From Sporosarcina sp. BP05 (GTDB taxonomy: Bacteria > Bacillota > Bacilli > Bacillales_A > Planococcaceae), in NCBI RefSeq assembly GCF_014282005.1, contig NZ_JACFTD010000002.1, positions 186,001 through 250,000 on the forward strand: DNA of 64,000 bases, written 5' to 3'. Below the pieces are notes generated by a model. It saw only the letters and a list, made by a program, of their open reading frames with translations. It did no database searches and had not been told where the DNA came from. Below are positions 45,729 through 54,068 of this stretch, in pieces. Within the stretch, counting starts at the first letter, position 1. Each line of letters begins with the position of its first letter. Both the position numbers and the translations under genes were made by a program.

Positions 45729-46763
45729 ATGAATATGAAAAAGTTGTTATGGATTGTACCAGTTATCGCCAGCCCAGCTTTGCTATTAATGTTTTCGCTT
45801 CTTGCCCTTCTTCTTTTCTTTGGGGTATTTGTAATTTTTACGGAAGAAGACGATGAACAGATGAACTTTGGGGGTGGAGCGATATGTCGTGCTGATGGAG
45901 AAATTAGTGAAACAGTATTTTTCTCTCAATTTAATGATGCTGGAAAATTTACAGGCAAAGGAGAAGTGTTTATTGATGTTGCAAAAAAGTACGGCATAGA
46001 CCCAGTGTTGATGTCGGCAGTAGCTTTTCATGAAACGGGATTCGGAACATCATCGGCGGTTATGGTAAAAAACAATCCCGGTGGTTTGATGGACCCCGCA
46101 ACAGGAAGTAAGTATTTATATTCATTTCCTACAATTGAAGATGGTTTAAACGCAATGGGGAATACGCTGCACAATCGTATTATTAAGGACGGTTTAACAA
46201 CGATTGCAGATTTAGGTAGTGTGTATGCCCCAATTGGAGCAGACAATGATCCAACCGGATTAAATAAACATTGGGGACCAAATGTTACTACGTTGGTAGC
46301 TCAATTTGGTGGGCTAACGATGAACTGCGAAGTACATGTTGTAGGTGACTGGATGCTTCCTGTATTAAATGGATTAAGAATTACGAGTCCATTCGGTTAT
46401 CGAACACACCCTGTGCATGGTGATGTAAGACTGCATACAGGTGTAGACCTTGCTTGTGCAATTAATGACCCTATCCTTTCAGCCCAAAGCGGTAATGTTA
46501 TTTTTGCCTCTGGAACAGGTTGGTCAAACGGATACGGGCTACATGTAATCGTCAATCACGGTGAAGTCACTACTTTGTATGCCCATCTAAATTCTACGCA
46601 AGTAAAAATAAATGATGTGGTTTCTCAAGGTGATGTACTCGGCACATGTGGTTCAACGGGAACATCAACCGGAAACCATCTACATTTTGAGATAATTCGT
46701 GCCGGTGGAAAAGAAGATCCGATGCCGTATTTGACGGAATATATGGCTGTTGGAAAGCAATAA
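45729..46763 (+). CDS. Bifunctional cell-wall hydrolase (glucosaminidase + M23)
   Basis: 344 residues. A membrane anchor (about 10-37) is followed by a glucosaminidase-type domain (about 75-190; KYGIDPVLMSAVAFHETGFGTS with the catalytic Glu, then NNPGG). The C-terminal M23/LytM metallopeptidase domain (about 215-335) has HTGVDLA and HLHFE zinc ligands. It is the counterpart of CwlT in ICEBs1 and TcpG in pCW3, which open peptidoglycan for the channel. CwlT has a lysozyme-like and NlpC/P60 pair, so the second domain differs here. Binding site is weak (GTGGA). Confidence 0.9.
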   Translation: MNMKKLLWIVPVIASPALLLMFSLLALLLFFGVFVIFTEEDDEQMNFGGGAICRADGEISETVFFSQFNDAGKFTGKGEVFIDVAKKYGIDPVLMSAVAFHETGFGTSSAVMVKNNPGGLMDPATGSKYLYSFPTIEDGLNAMGNTLHNRIIKDGLTTIADLGSVYAPIGADNDPTGLNKHWGPNVTTLVAQFGGLTMNCEVHVVGDWMLPVLNGLRITSPFGYRTHPVHGDVRLHTGVDLACAINDPILSAQSGNVIFASGTGWSNGYGLHVIVNHGEVTTLYAHLNSTQVKINDVVSQGDVLGTCGSTGTSTGNHLHFEIIRAGGKEDPMPYLTEYMAVGKQ

Positions 46764-46777
46764 ATATAAAAACATGA

Positions 46778-46966
46778 TTTGTCCGACGTTAATCGGAGGT
46801 GTAAACGTTGATAAAACAGTGTTTCGGATAAGTAACGTCGGACGTTGAAGAAAATGAATGTCCGACGTGAAAGTGCTCTACAAACGTTGCTGTTATAAGG
46901 TTCTGAAATCCTAACGTCAGACGTTGGGTTATTCGTGTTGGAAAAACTCTATAAACGTCCGACGTT
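46778..46966. repeat. Cluster of five AACGTC-N-GACGTT palindromes
   Basis: Full 13-bp palindromes lie at 46834-46846, 46913-46925 and 46954-46966, with partial copies at 46780-46790 and 46859-46869. The centre base is G, A or C. Centre spacings are about 56, 23, 56 and 41. They fill the gap between the wall-hydrolase gene and the RusA-like gene and look like a multi-site operator or a centromere/origin array. Confidence 0.8.
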
Positions 46967-46996
46967 GAATTTCGAGAATACTTATGTATCAAGGGT

Positions 46997-47731
46997 TTGA
47001 GAGGTGAATTTACGTCCCCAAACAAGAAAGGAATGGATTTTGTGGAATCTGAAAAGAAGATGCTATTCGAGCAACTGAAAAATATTGAAGAAATGAAGGT
47101 TTACCTAATGTTACAAATAAATAAGTTGGGAGGAAATGAGGCTGCTATCAAGAGAACATCGGTATACCCAATGGCGAAGGTAAAACCCTTGTTAATCAAT
47201 GGTTATCCAGTTTTTCAATTCTCATATGAGGGAGCATTACCCGCTTATAAAGATGATGACAGAGATTACTTGGCATTGATTAGACACTATTATTACCGTG
47301 CAACGTTTGATGCGTATGATTTATCCAAGATAGATATTAAATTTGATCAGTCGGTCATTATTACAGCCCATTACTTTAACAACATGCAGATACGCGATTT
47401 AGACAACCGGAATAGAAAACTCCTTCAAGATGCGATCCGTCAAACGGGTTTAATTGGGGATGATAGCTGGTCCAGAGTATGGAATGTTGATGTGGGATTC
47501 CTTGATCCCAATGAAAATCACGTTCAAGTTTATGTAGTATCGCAAGACAACTTTGCGGATTTTATGTCTTACTTACAAAATGAGCACGAGAACTTAATAT
47601 CTGTTGTAGAAGATGCCAGAAGAGAATTGATAATCGAGGAATATAAAGCAGAGGAAATCCAAAAGACCAAATTAGTTGAGACGGAAAGTGAAGAAAAGGG
47701 CGGTGTCTCCGCAGCGGTTTTTTGGGGTTAA
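46997..47731 (+). CDS. RusA-like endonuclease fold protein, hypothetical
   Basis: 244 residues. The middle contains RDLDNRNRKLLQDAIRQTGLIGDDSW (about residues 134-159), which strongly recalls the RusA signature: D-L-D-N, then D-A, then G-I-I-x-D-D. The acidic residues in RusA bind metal and cleave Holliday junctions. Flanking regions do not match simple RusA (about 120 residues), so this is a longer relative. Start choice is uncertain; the TTG at 46997 has only GGGTTTGAGAGG nearby, and later GTG/ATG starts near 47033-47041 are possible. Confidence 0.6.
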   Translation: MRGEFTSPNKKGMDFVESEKKMLFEQLKNIEEMKVYLMLQINKLGGNEAAIKRTSVYPMAKVKPLLINGYPVFQFSYEGALPAYKDDDRDYLALIRHYYYRATFDAYDLSKIDIKFDQSVIITAHYFNNMQIRDLDNRNRKLLQDAIRQTGLIGDDSWSRVWNVDVGFLDPNENHVQVYVVSQDNFADFMSYLQNEHENLISVVEDARRELIIEEYKAEEIQKTKLVETESEEKGGVSAAVFWG

Positions 47732-47782
47732 TCTATGTCTGGAAAACATCATATTGCACCTAGATATTAATGCTGAGATTCA

Positions 47783-47823
47783 TATCCAATATTAAGGGAT
47801 TTTGAAACCCCTAATATTGGATA
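47783..47823. other. 16-bp inverted repeat, candidate oriT or regulatory hairpin
   Basis: Arms 47783-47798 and 47808-47823 match at 15 of 16 positions (TATCCAATATTA core) with a 9-base loop. No T run follows, so it is not a terminator on the plus strand. It lies 190 bases upstream of the replication-relaxation gene, in a 285-base gap free of genes, a typical place for an origin of transfer. Confidence 0.5.
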
Positions 47824-48015
47824 CAAGAAATCAGCTAATATTATACCCTGTTTATGCTGTTTAAACATTTGTGGATACAGCACAATCATTCATTCCTTGC
47901 GAATTAAGAAAATCAAAGCAAAATCCAAGTAGTTTAGTTGAATCAATTCGTAACAGCGTGTAGAAGTGACCGAAAATAAACAGCCGGGGCGAACAATCAA
48001 AAAGGAGGGGAACAC

Positions 48016-49062
48016 ATGTCGAAGACGGGCAATAAACAAGCGGTGAAGATTCTGCAAGCTCGTGATATTGAGATACTCACTGGCCTCTACGAACATCGAG
48101 CGTTGAGTACGGAGCAGATCATGCGACGCTACGAAATGACGAAGTGGTACACGTACAAGAAATTAACATTGCTACGAAATAGTAAATTAATCAGTACCCA
48201 TCCAATACGTGGATACCTTGCGAATCAGAAACGACAAGGGAATTACCATAGAATTAGTGAAACAGGCATCACCTGCTTACGCAAACAGGGGGTGGTTGTT
48301 GAAAGGAGTGCAGACCAACTGCGTGTGAACATACGGCATCTCCCGTTCCTGCTATCCAGTAACGATATAATGATTGACTTAGAAAAATATCAATGGGTCA
48401 TGAAAGACAGTCGTCAGGTCAAAGTAGAGTATGAATTAAACCGTGGGGCCAACGTACAGGGGATGTTAACGAGTCCTAGAGAAGTAGGCTACTTATTTTA
48501 TATGTTCATGCATGGTATCAGCAAAATGAATCTCAACAAAACAGTAAAAGAGATAAAGGAATCCAATTATCCAAACTATATGGTATTTGCAAAAAGCCAA
48601 AACAGTTTTACGACGATCGTCAATGTGTTTTCAGCAGATGACGGTCTAATCGTGAAATGTGAAAGTTTGAAAATATTCCCGTTTGTCTTTGCCAAATACT
48701 ATCTCCGTCTATTTGAAGATGAAAATAATGTCATGAAGTTTCTAGAGGACTACGAAATCTACGACTTGTCCTTCAAAACATCATCTGTAAGTGGAATGAA
48801 GCAACACGATGGATTAAAGCGAGTCGTTCGCCACAATGGGGAAGAAAAGTATTTGGTGAATTTGCTGGATACCGATTTAGTCAAAGTTTATAACATCAAA
48901 CAATATCGCAAAGAGATATACGAATTGGACGGTCGGAAAGTGCTGGTAGTCACAACTTCAAATACACGAACTTTGCATGAACAGTTATTGGCATCGATTC
49001 ATCATGTGGATTACCTTGAAATTGATACTGGGGATCTCGTGGATTATCTGTCCGCAATCTAA
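48016..49062 (+). CDS. Replication-relaxation family protein, candidate relaxase/accessory
   Basis: 348 residues, AAAAAGGAGGGG binding site. The N-terminal winged helix (about residues 18-80; ILTGLYEHRALSTEQIMRRYEMT, then YKKLTLLRNSKLISTHPIRGYLANQKRQGNYHRISETG) is the hallmark of the Replic_Relax family found on Firmicute and actinobacterial plasmids and ICEs. The rest has alternating strands and helices, possibly nuclease-like. No canonical relaxase (MobA, MobV, NicK/MobT) is coded elsewhere in the window, so this protein is a candidate for oriT processing. Confidence 0.72.
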   Translation: MSKTGNKQAVKILQARDIEILTGLYEHRALSTEQIMRRYEMTKWYTYKKLTLLRNSKLISTHPIRGYLANQKRQGNYHRISETGITCLRKQGVVVERSADQLRVNIRHLPFLLSSNDIMIDLEKYQWVMKDSRQVKVEYELNRGANVQGMLTSPREVGYLFYMFMHGISKMNLNKTVKEIKESNYPNYMVFAKSQNSFTTIVNVFSADDGLIVKCESLKIFPFVFAKYYLRLFEDENNVMKFLEDYEIYDLSFKTSSVSGMKQHDGLKRVVRHNGEEKYLVNLLDTDLVKVYNIKQYRKEIYELDGRKVLVVTTSNTRTLHEQLLASIHHVDYLEIDTGDLVDYLSAI

Positions 49063-49142
49063 CGAGCTATTTAAATAGAAGGAACTGTTCTTCAAAAGAC
49101 ATTTTGAAACCAAATAATAAAAATAGGAAAGGGGAAAATAAC

Positions 49143-49349
49143 ATGCCAACTATTAATCAAGTCATACCTGAACTACTGGAAATGACAAAACTAACCGCAC
49201 ACGAAAAGGGGCTTAATAATGAGATAGCCGTGCATCTAGGGGAAGCAGAACAAAAGAGGATGTACCGTACTATGCGTGAGTTACTAGCTGATGAACTTGT
49301 ATTTGTGTTGAATCTGGAAGTGTCCAGTGCCCGAAGTAGAAAGGGATGA
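49143..49349 (+). CDS. Small hypothetical protein
   Basis: 68 residues from the ATG at 49143, nine bases after AAAGGGGA. Helical and charged (LLEMTKLTAHEKGLNNEIAVHLGEAEQKRMYRTMRELLADELVF), ending with a basic tail. It overlaps the following gene by ATGA, so the two are translated together. No family recognised. Confidence 0.6.
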   Translation: MPTINQVIPELLEMTKLTAHEKGLNNEIAVHLGEAEQKRMYRTMRELLADELVFVLNLEVSSARSRKG

Positions 49350-49849
49350 TCCAATTGCAAGTAATTATAGTGGTAATTAGCTTTCTCTCGGCAGCGATGG
49401 GTGTCACAATCATGTACAACGCTGTCTATATCCCTTCAGCAAAGTTAATCCTGATTGCTGGACTGATAGCTCTGGCCACCTACTTCATCGTAAAGCAGTT
49501 GCAGCAGTCGAGAAATAAGAAGTTAGACAAACTAATGTCAATCAGTACGACGTTATTCGGATCAATGTTCCTTGCTAGTCTCATCTATTCGACCTGGGAC
49601 ATGGAAAAGTTTCTATCTCGATTGACAATGATGAAACTCACATTGGTATTGCTTGGCGTAATCGGAATATACCTGAATATCGTCTTCATACGAGCTGAAA
49701 TCTCCTACAAGAAAAAACGAGGGAACCAGCGAATCGAGGAACAGCCGAACAAAAGTTATTTTGAAAAACGTAAAGAGGAAAGAGAAAGAATTGAACGGGG
49801 AGAGGTTAGAATAATACTGGGGGTATCTACAGATAATGACAATAATTGA
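49346..49849 (+). CDS. Four-span membrane protein, possible coupling-protein partner
   Basis: 167 residues with four hydrophobic segments (about 3-24, 29-49, 66-85, 93-116) and a basic cytoplasmic tail. Translationally coupled to the small ORF before it. Not recognised. The VirD4-type protein coded 1.4 kb downstream has no membrane domain of its own, so a separately encoded anchor is plausible; this is inference. Confidence 0.6.
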   Translation: MIQLQVIIVVISFLSAAMGVTIMYNAVYIPSAKLILIAGLIALATYFIVKQLQQSRNKKLDKLMSISTTLFGSMFLASLIYSTWDMEKFLSRLTMMKLTLVLLGVIGIYLNIVFIRAEISYKKKRGNQRIEEQPNKSYFEKRKEERERIERGEVRIILGVSTDNDNN

Positions 49850-49992
49850 TAAACACCAAGCTTGTGTAGTAGAGTTACAATGAAATTACTAGAATTTCGT
49901 TCAATAATAGGCAATCAAAGAATTGTTATAAAAAAATCGTAGATAGAATGGAATTAATTAAAATATCTCATAGAAAAGAGGAAATTGTAATT

Positions 49993-50667
49993 ATGGCCTA
50001 TGACTATTCAACACTAACCAAATACGACTTAAACATTAAGGAACTACGAAATCACGTTTTACAGAATCAATTTGATTTCAAGTACTATGACGAGTGGATA
50101 AATGGTTGGATGAATGTGTTTATAAACGCTGAAATTGATACCTTAACTCAAATTCAAAATTTAGAGAGAAACGGCGTTCCGTTATTTGAAGTATTCGTAA
50201 AAGAGATTAGCTTCGGTAATGCAGATTTTAAATTCAATTTCATTGTTGAAGGAGCAAAGAATTATATTAAGAATAGTAAAGCAACACCTAAAAAAATACC
50301 CGTATCAGAGTTTTTAAAGAAAGTAATGTGGACTGAAGAGGAAACTGAATCATCACATGAAATAAATGATCCAGTTTATCTTACGACTCTTCCTACAGGT
50401 AACAAAATGTACCTGCTTATTGATGGGAATAAGCGAGTGTCACAACTTTTAAGAAGTGGCGCAAATGAAATTAAGTACTTTGATATTTCTGCAGAAGATA
50501 TTATTGAACAGCAGATTCTTTTGTTCACTATTGAAAAAGCGATGTATGCTTTTCTAATTGAAACTTATACTTTCCAACAACACTTGAAAAGAGGGCGATA
50601 CACTCACAAGGATATCTTCGAATCATCGAATATTTTTAAAGCGTTTAAAGCGCTTAACATAAAATAA
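49993..50667 (+). CDS. ParB-like fold protein, hypothetical
   Basis: 224 residues from the ATG at 49993 (AGAGG 11 bases upstream; an in-frame ATG at 49948 has no box). The segment YLLIDGNKRVSQLLRSGANEIKYFDIS (about residues 136-162) resembles the DGNHR/DGxxR core of the ParB/sulfiredoxin superfamily, in which the Arg-containing loop binds nucleotide or DNA. The N-terminal 70 residues are helical. No HTH of a chromosomal ParB is seen. Could be a DNA-binding or modifying protein of the transfer region. Confidence 0.5.
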   Translation: MAYDYSTLTKYDLNIKELRNHVLQNQFDFKYYDEWINGWMNVFINAEIDTLTQIQNLERNGVPLFEVFVKEISFGNADFKFNFIVEGAKNYIKNSKATPKKIPVSEFLKKVMWTEEETESSHEINDPVYLTTLPTGNKMYLLIDGNKRVSQLLRSGANEIKYFDISAEDIIEQQILLFTIEKAMYAFLIETYTFQQHLKRGRYTHKDIFESSNIFKAFKALNIK

Positions 50668-50751
50668 GATAATCGAGTAGGGAGTGGTAGCGATTAACTT
50701 CTAACTTGTTGTTTTTTAGAAACCTAATAAAATATAATTTCAAACTACAAC

Positions 50752-50793
50752 AACACGTTTCATATATTTTTTAAATGAAGCGTGTTATTTTTA
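50752..50793 (+). terminator. Intrinsic terminator before a co-directional gene
   Basis: AACACG-T-TTCAT pairs with ATGAA-G-CGTGTT, followed by ATTTTTATT. The next ribosome binding site (AAAGGAG) is 18 bases away. Confidence 0.85.
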
Positions 50794-50823
50794 TTGCCAT
50801 TTTTACGAAAGGAGAGTCGTAAA

Positions 50824-51237
50824 GTGTTTTTCAACTCTAAAATCTGTAGAAAGAAGCTATATATCTTCCCGGAAGTAGAAGATCATATAGCCAAACAAAG
50901 CTCAACCGAATTAATAGAGTTGGGTTTTCTTGTACTTGAAACTTCACTCCTCTTATTGAGAAGAATGAATAACAGCAACGACAAAAAGAAAATGCAGTTT
51001 TGGAGGAAGCGAATTTCGCACAATGTTCATGCGCTACCTGAATTATTATGGGGTGATGATGAACAAACGAGTCAGCTGATAATTAGAAAACAAAGCGAGG
51101 AAGACCTAGAATACCTCAGATTCAAAATCTCGAAAGTAATTCAAACCTTGTTCAGCTTTGAAGAAAATGAACGAGCTTTATTCAAAATGGAGCAGATTCA
51201 TATGTACTTTGAGAAGTGGGATTGGATAAAGAGATAA
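50824..51237 (+). CDS. Hypothetical helical protein upstream of the coupling protein
   Basis: 137 residues from the GTG at 50824, seven bases after AAAGGAGAG. Almost entirely helical; one longer hydrophobic patch (TELIELGFLVLETSLLLLRRM) is amphipathic rather than membrane-spanning. 21 bases before the VirD4-like gene, so probably an accessory to it. Not recognised. Confidence 0.6.
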   Translation: MFFNSKICRKKLYIFPEVEDHIAKQSSTELIELGFLVLETSLLLLRRMNNSNDKKKMQFWRKRISHNVHALPELLWGDDEQTSQLIIRKQSEEDLEYLRFKISKVIQTLFSFEENERALFKMEQIHMYFEKWDWIKR

Positions 51238-51258
51238 CCACGAAAGGAGTTGAGGCAG

Positions 51259-53007
51259 ATGGGAATGCCAATTATATGGCAAGGGAGCGACTGTTTCACA
51301 CATATGCTTGCTGTTGGTCCAACGCGTTGCGGTAAGACAGCGACAATATTGAAACCGATGATATATCAACTGTTGCTTCAGAAGAAACGAGGTGTCCCCT
51401 TAGGTATATCAGTTGTAGAACCAAAAGGTGATGTAGCAGCAATGGTTGCCGAGATGTGTGCGGAAATGGATATACCTTGTACGCATGTTGACCCTGAACA
51501 AACCAATTCAGCTAGATTTAATCCAATGGAAGGTGACACTGACACTGTGGCGGAGGCAACAGTAGTCGTATTAAAGGGCTTGTTCGGAAAGCAAGATGCA
51601 TTTTTTGCTACCGTTCAGGAACTTTCGGCACGTAACGTTACGAAACTTTTGAAAGAATTACACGGCAACAACATGGACATTATCGATGTGATGAATACGC
51701 TTCGAGATCAAAATGTCTTACAGCAGAAAGTATCCGAACTGAAACATCGTGATGGTATGACAGATTTGGTTCACTTCTTCGAGGCGGAATTGCTGGGGAG
51801 TATGCGTGAGAAATATCAGCAGTTTGTTATTGGATTAAGGGCACAACTCGAAAATATTGTAAGCAATGAATCGTTACGAACGATTATGACAGGTAAGAGT
51901 GATGTGAACATAGACGAGCATTTGGCAACAGGCGGTGTTTTAGCCGTCAATACAGCACTTGGTAAACTACGGAAAGCAGGTGATGCATTCGGACAGTTTA
52001 TGATCATGCATTTACAAAACGGGACATTCAGAAGACCCGGAACAGAAGATACACGCATTCCTCATTTTTTAATTGTCGATGAATACAGTCGCTATATTAA
52101 TCCAGATGTAGAAATCTTTTTATCACTCGCTGCCGAATATCGGGTAGCGGGTATTTTTGCGACGCAATCTCTTGGCCAACTTGAAATCGAATCGGGAAGT
52201 CTTGGTCCAAAGGCGATGAAACAAGCAATTCTTACGTCCTGCCGAAACAAAATTTGTTTTGGCGGTATATCTGCACAAGACGCTCAAGATTTTGCAGATG
52301 AATTCGGTAAAGATAAAGTCATCATGCGACAAAGTACGTATAAGAATCGAATATTGTTACCACGGCTATTTCCAGATTCCTATCGGGACACAGAGGATGA
52401 AGAATACCGTTTCGATCCAACAGACTTAATGGACGGCATACCAAAGTTTAACTTTGTCCATAAACTTTTAGAAGATGGTACCCCACAAAAACCTGCCTTA
52501 GCAAAAGGTAACTTTGTGCCACGTAATTGGAAGGAGTTGAGGGAATGGGAAGACAAAACAACTTTTAAAAAGTCGAGGGGTAAAAAGTCTAAGGAGGTCA
52601 CGAAGGATAGTCTAATTGATCGTTTTCGGGAACGGATGAATAACAGAATAGAGAAGGGGGCTGAAAAAGAACAACAGGAACGATTACCAGATATCCCAAT
52701 TGAAACTCTTGAAACCCTTCAATCGTTAGAAACATCTATCGCCGAAATTCCAGATGATGCACCAATAGTAGAAATAGAATCAATAAAGGAAAAGCAACCA
52801 TCTTCATCTAATCCAATTGATGATAAGGGTTCGGATAATTATAAGGGGGGAGTTAAACATGGTTCTAAACAAACTAAGGTACGGAAAGAGCCAACAGTAG
52901 TTACCTTGCCTGTAAAAGAAGAGAAAATCATTGTTCAACCGGCTTCAAATCATAAAAAGAAGGAAATGAGTAATGTTGTTAAGTCTAATGATGGATTTTG
53001 GGATTAG
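51259..53007 (+). CDS. VirD4/TraG-type coupling protein lacking a membrane domain
   Basis: 582 residues from the ATG at 51259 (AAAGGAG ten bases upstream). Walker A GPTRCGKT lies at residues 20-27, so the ATPase core begins almost at once, and the one or two N-terminal membrane segments normal for VirD4/TraG are absent. Walker B is in FLIVDEYSRY (about 269-278), and FATQSLGQLE is a conserved following motif. The last 150 residues are charged, low-complexity and probably a flexible substrate-binding tail. It should bring the nucleoprotein substrate to VirB4 and the channel. Confidence 0.9.
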   Translation: MGMPIIWQGSDCFTHMLAVGPTRCGKTATILKPMIYQLLLQKKRGVPLGISVVEPKGDVAAMVAEMCAEMDIPCTHVDPEQTNSARFNPMEGDTDTVAEATVVVLKGLFGKQDAFFATVQELSARNVTKLLKELHGNNMDIIDVMNTLRDQNVLQQKVSELKHRDGMTDLVHFFEAELLGSMREKYQQFVIGLRAQLENIVSNESLRTIMTGKSDVNIDEHLATGGVLAVNTALGKLRKAGDAFGQFMIMHLQNGTFRRPGTEDTRIPHFLIVDEYSRYINPDVEIFLSLAAEYRVAGIFATQSLGQLEIESGSLGPKAMKQAILTSCRNKICFGGISAQDAQDFADEFGKDKVIMRQSTYKNRILLPRLFPDSYRDTEDEEYRFDPTDLMDGIPKFNFVHKLLEDGTPQKPALAKGNFVPRNWKELREWEDKTTFKKSRGKKSKEVTKDSLIDRFRERMNNRIEKGAEKEQQERLPDIPIETLETLQSLETSIAEIPDDAPIVEIESIKEKQPSSSNPIDDKGSDNYKGGVKHGSKQTKVRKEPTVVTLPVKEEKIIVQPASNHKKKEMSNVVKSNDGFWD

Positions 53008-53028
53008 TTATAGCTATTTAAATGGGAG

Positions 53029-53080
53029 ACACCTTTCGTTAATCGGTACTTGTTGATTAATGGTCGGTGTTATTTTTATT
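53029..53080 (+). terminator. Intrinsic terminator before the S1-domain gene
   Basis: ACACC..TTAATC pairs with GATTAA..GGTGT, followed by TATTTTTATT, the same trailing sequence as the terminator at 50752-50793. Confidence 0.85.
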
Positions 53081-53179
53081 GCCAATTTTATAAGTAAGGA
53101 AAAATCCAATCAGAATGAAAAAATGACACAGGTTTTAATCTCAAACAAAAATATACTAATGAAATGGAGAGAATTGAAA

Positions 53180-54001
53180 ATGACTGAAGACATGATGCAA
53201 GTATTAATTGAAGGTTTTGACCCATCGAAAGTACAAGTGGATAGCGAATTTAATGGTGACTGGAAAAAAGTTTACGGTGCTTACCAAAACAACACGATTT
53301 TGCAAGCTTCAATGACTGGAATTGAAACGCTTCTCGATAAGCCTTGTGCTGTTGTAACGCTTGGCAACATCCGTGGGTTCATCCCTTTGGAGTTTACAGG
53401 TGCAGCCAACTTACGCCAGCTTCGAGCGATGACAGGACAGTCTGTTGCGTTCAAAGTTCTGAACTATGACCGTGAAGCAGAAGTATTCACTGGATCACGT
53501 ATCGCAGCATTGGATCACATGGCCTCCATTACGTTGAAAAAGATTGATATAGAAGACGAAATCATTGCGGTTGTTCGTAGTGTCAGCCCATCACTTGTCC
53601 GAGCAGATATCGGTGGAATCGAAGTTAAAATTCCATTGGAAGAAATCAAATATGGCTGGATTGACGATTTAACGGAAGAGGTTAAGCAAGGCGATCACCT
53701 GAAAGTTAAGGTCTTGGAGATTGATAAAGAAGAGAAGAAAGTCGTTGTAAGTGCAAAGGCCACACAAGAGAATCCGTGGTTGCGTTCAATTGGTCGATAC
53801 TCGTCAGGTAATGAATACGTGGGCACAGTTTCCGGTGTTCGTGAATACGGTGTGTTCGTCAATTTGGAAGCCGGTGTGGATTCATTGGCCCGTCACTTGA
53901 AGTTCCAAAACGTTAAAAGAGGTGACCGGGTATTAGTACGTGTGTTAGAAACGGATGCAAAGAAAGAACAGATTCGTACACGTATTACGCGCGTACTGTA
54001 A
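53180..54001 (+). CDS. S1-domain RNA-binding protein
   Basis: 273 residues from the ATG at 53180 with GGAGAG nine bases upstream; the open frame begins 120 bases earlier inside the terminator tail. Three S1/OB-like units can be seen (about residues 24-95, 112-195 and 205-273). The last (GNEYVGTVSGVREYGVFVNLEAGVDSLARH) is the most typical. It resembles ribosomal S1-type proteins but is short. A role in translation or stability of element mRNA is inferred from the fold. Confidence 0.75.
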   Translation: MTEDMMQVLIEGFDPSKVQVDSEFNGDWKKVYGAYQNNTILQASMTGIETLLDKPCAVVTLGNIRGFIPLEFTGAANLRQLRAMTGQSVAFKVLNYDREAEVFTGSRIAALDHMASITLKKIDIEDEIIAVVRSVSPSLVRADIGGIEVKIPLEEIKYGWIDDLTEEVKQGDHLKVKVLEIDKEEKKVVVSAKATQENPWLRSIGRYSSGNEYVGTVSGVREYGVFVNLEAGVDSLARHLKFQNVKRGDRVLVRVLETDAKKEQIRTRITRVL

Positions 54002-54015
54002 AAAGAAATTGTTGA

Positions 54016-54048
54016 GGGGGACGTCATAGTGCATCCCCCTTCTATATT
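54016..54048 (+). terminator. Terminator-like hairpin
   Basis: GGGGGA and TCCCCC flank a 12-base loop; the tail TTCTATATT is weak. The AGGAGG box of the next gene follows. Confidence 0.65.
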
Positions 54049-54068
54049 AAAATTAGAGGAGGATAACA

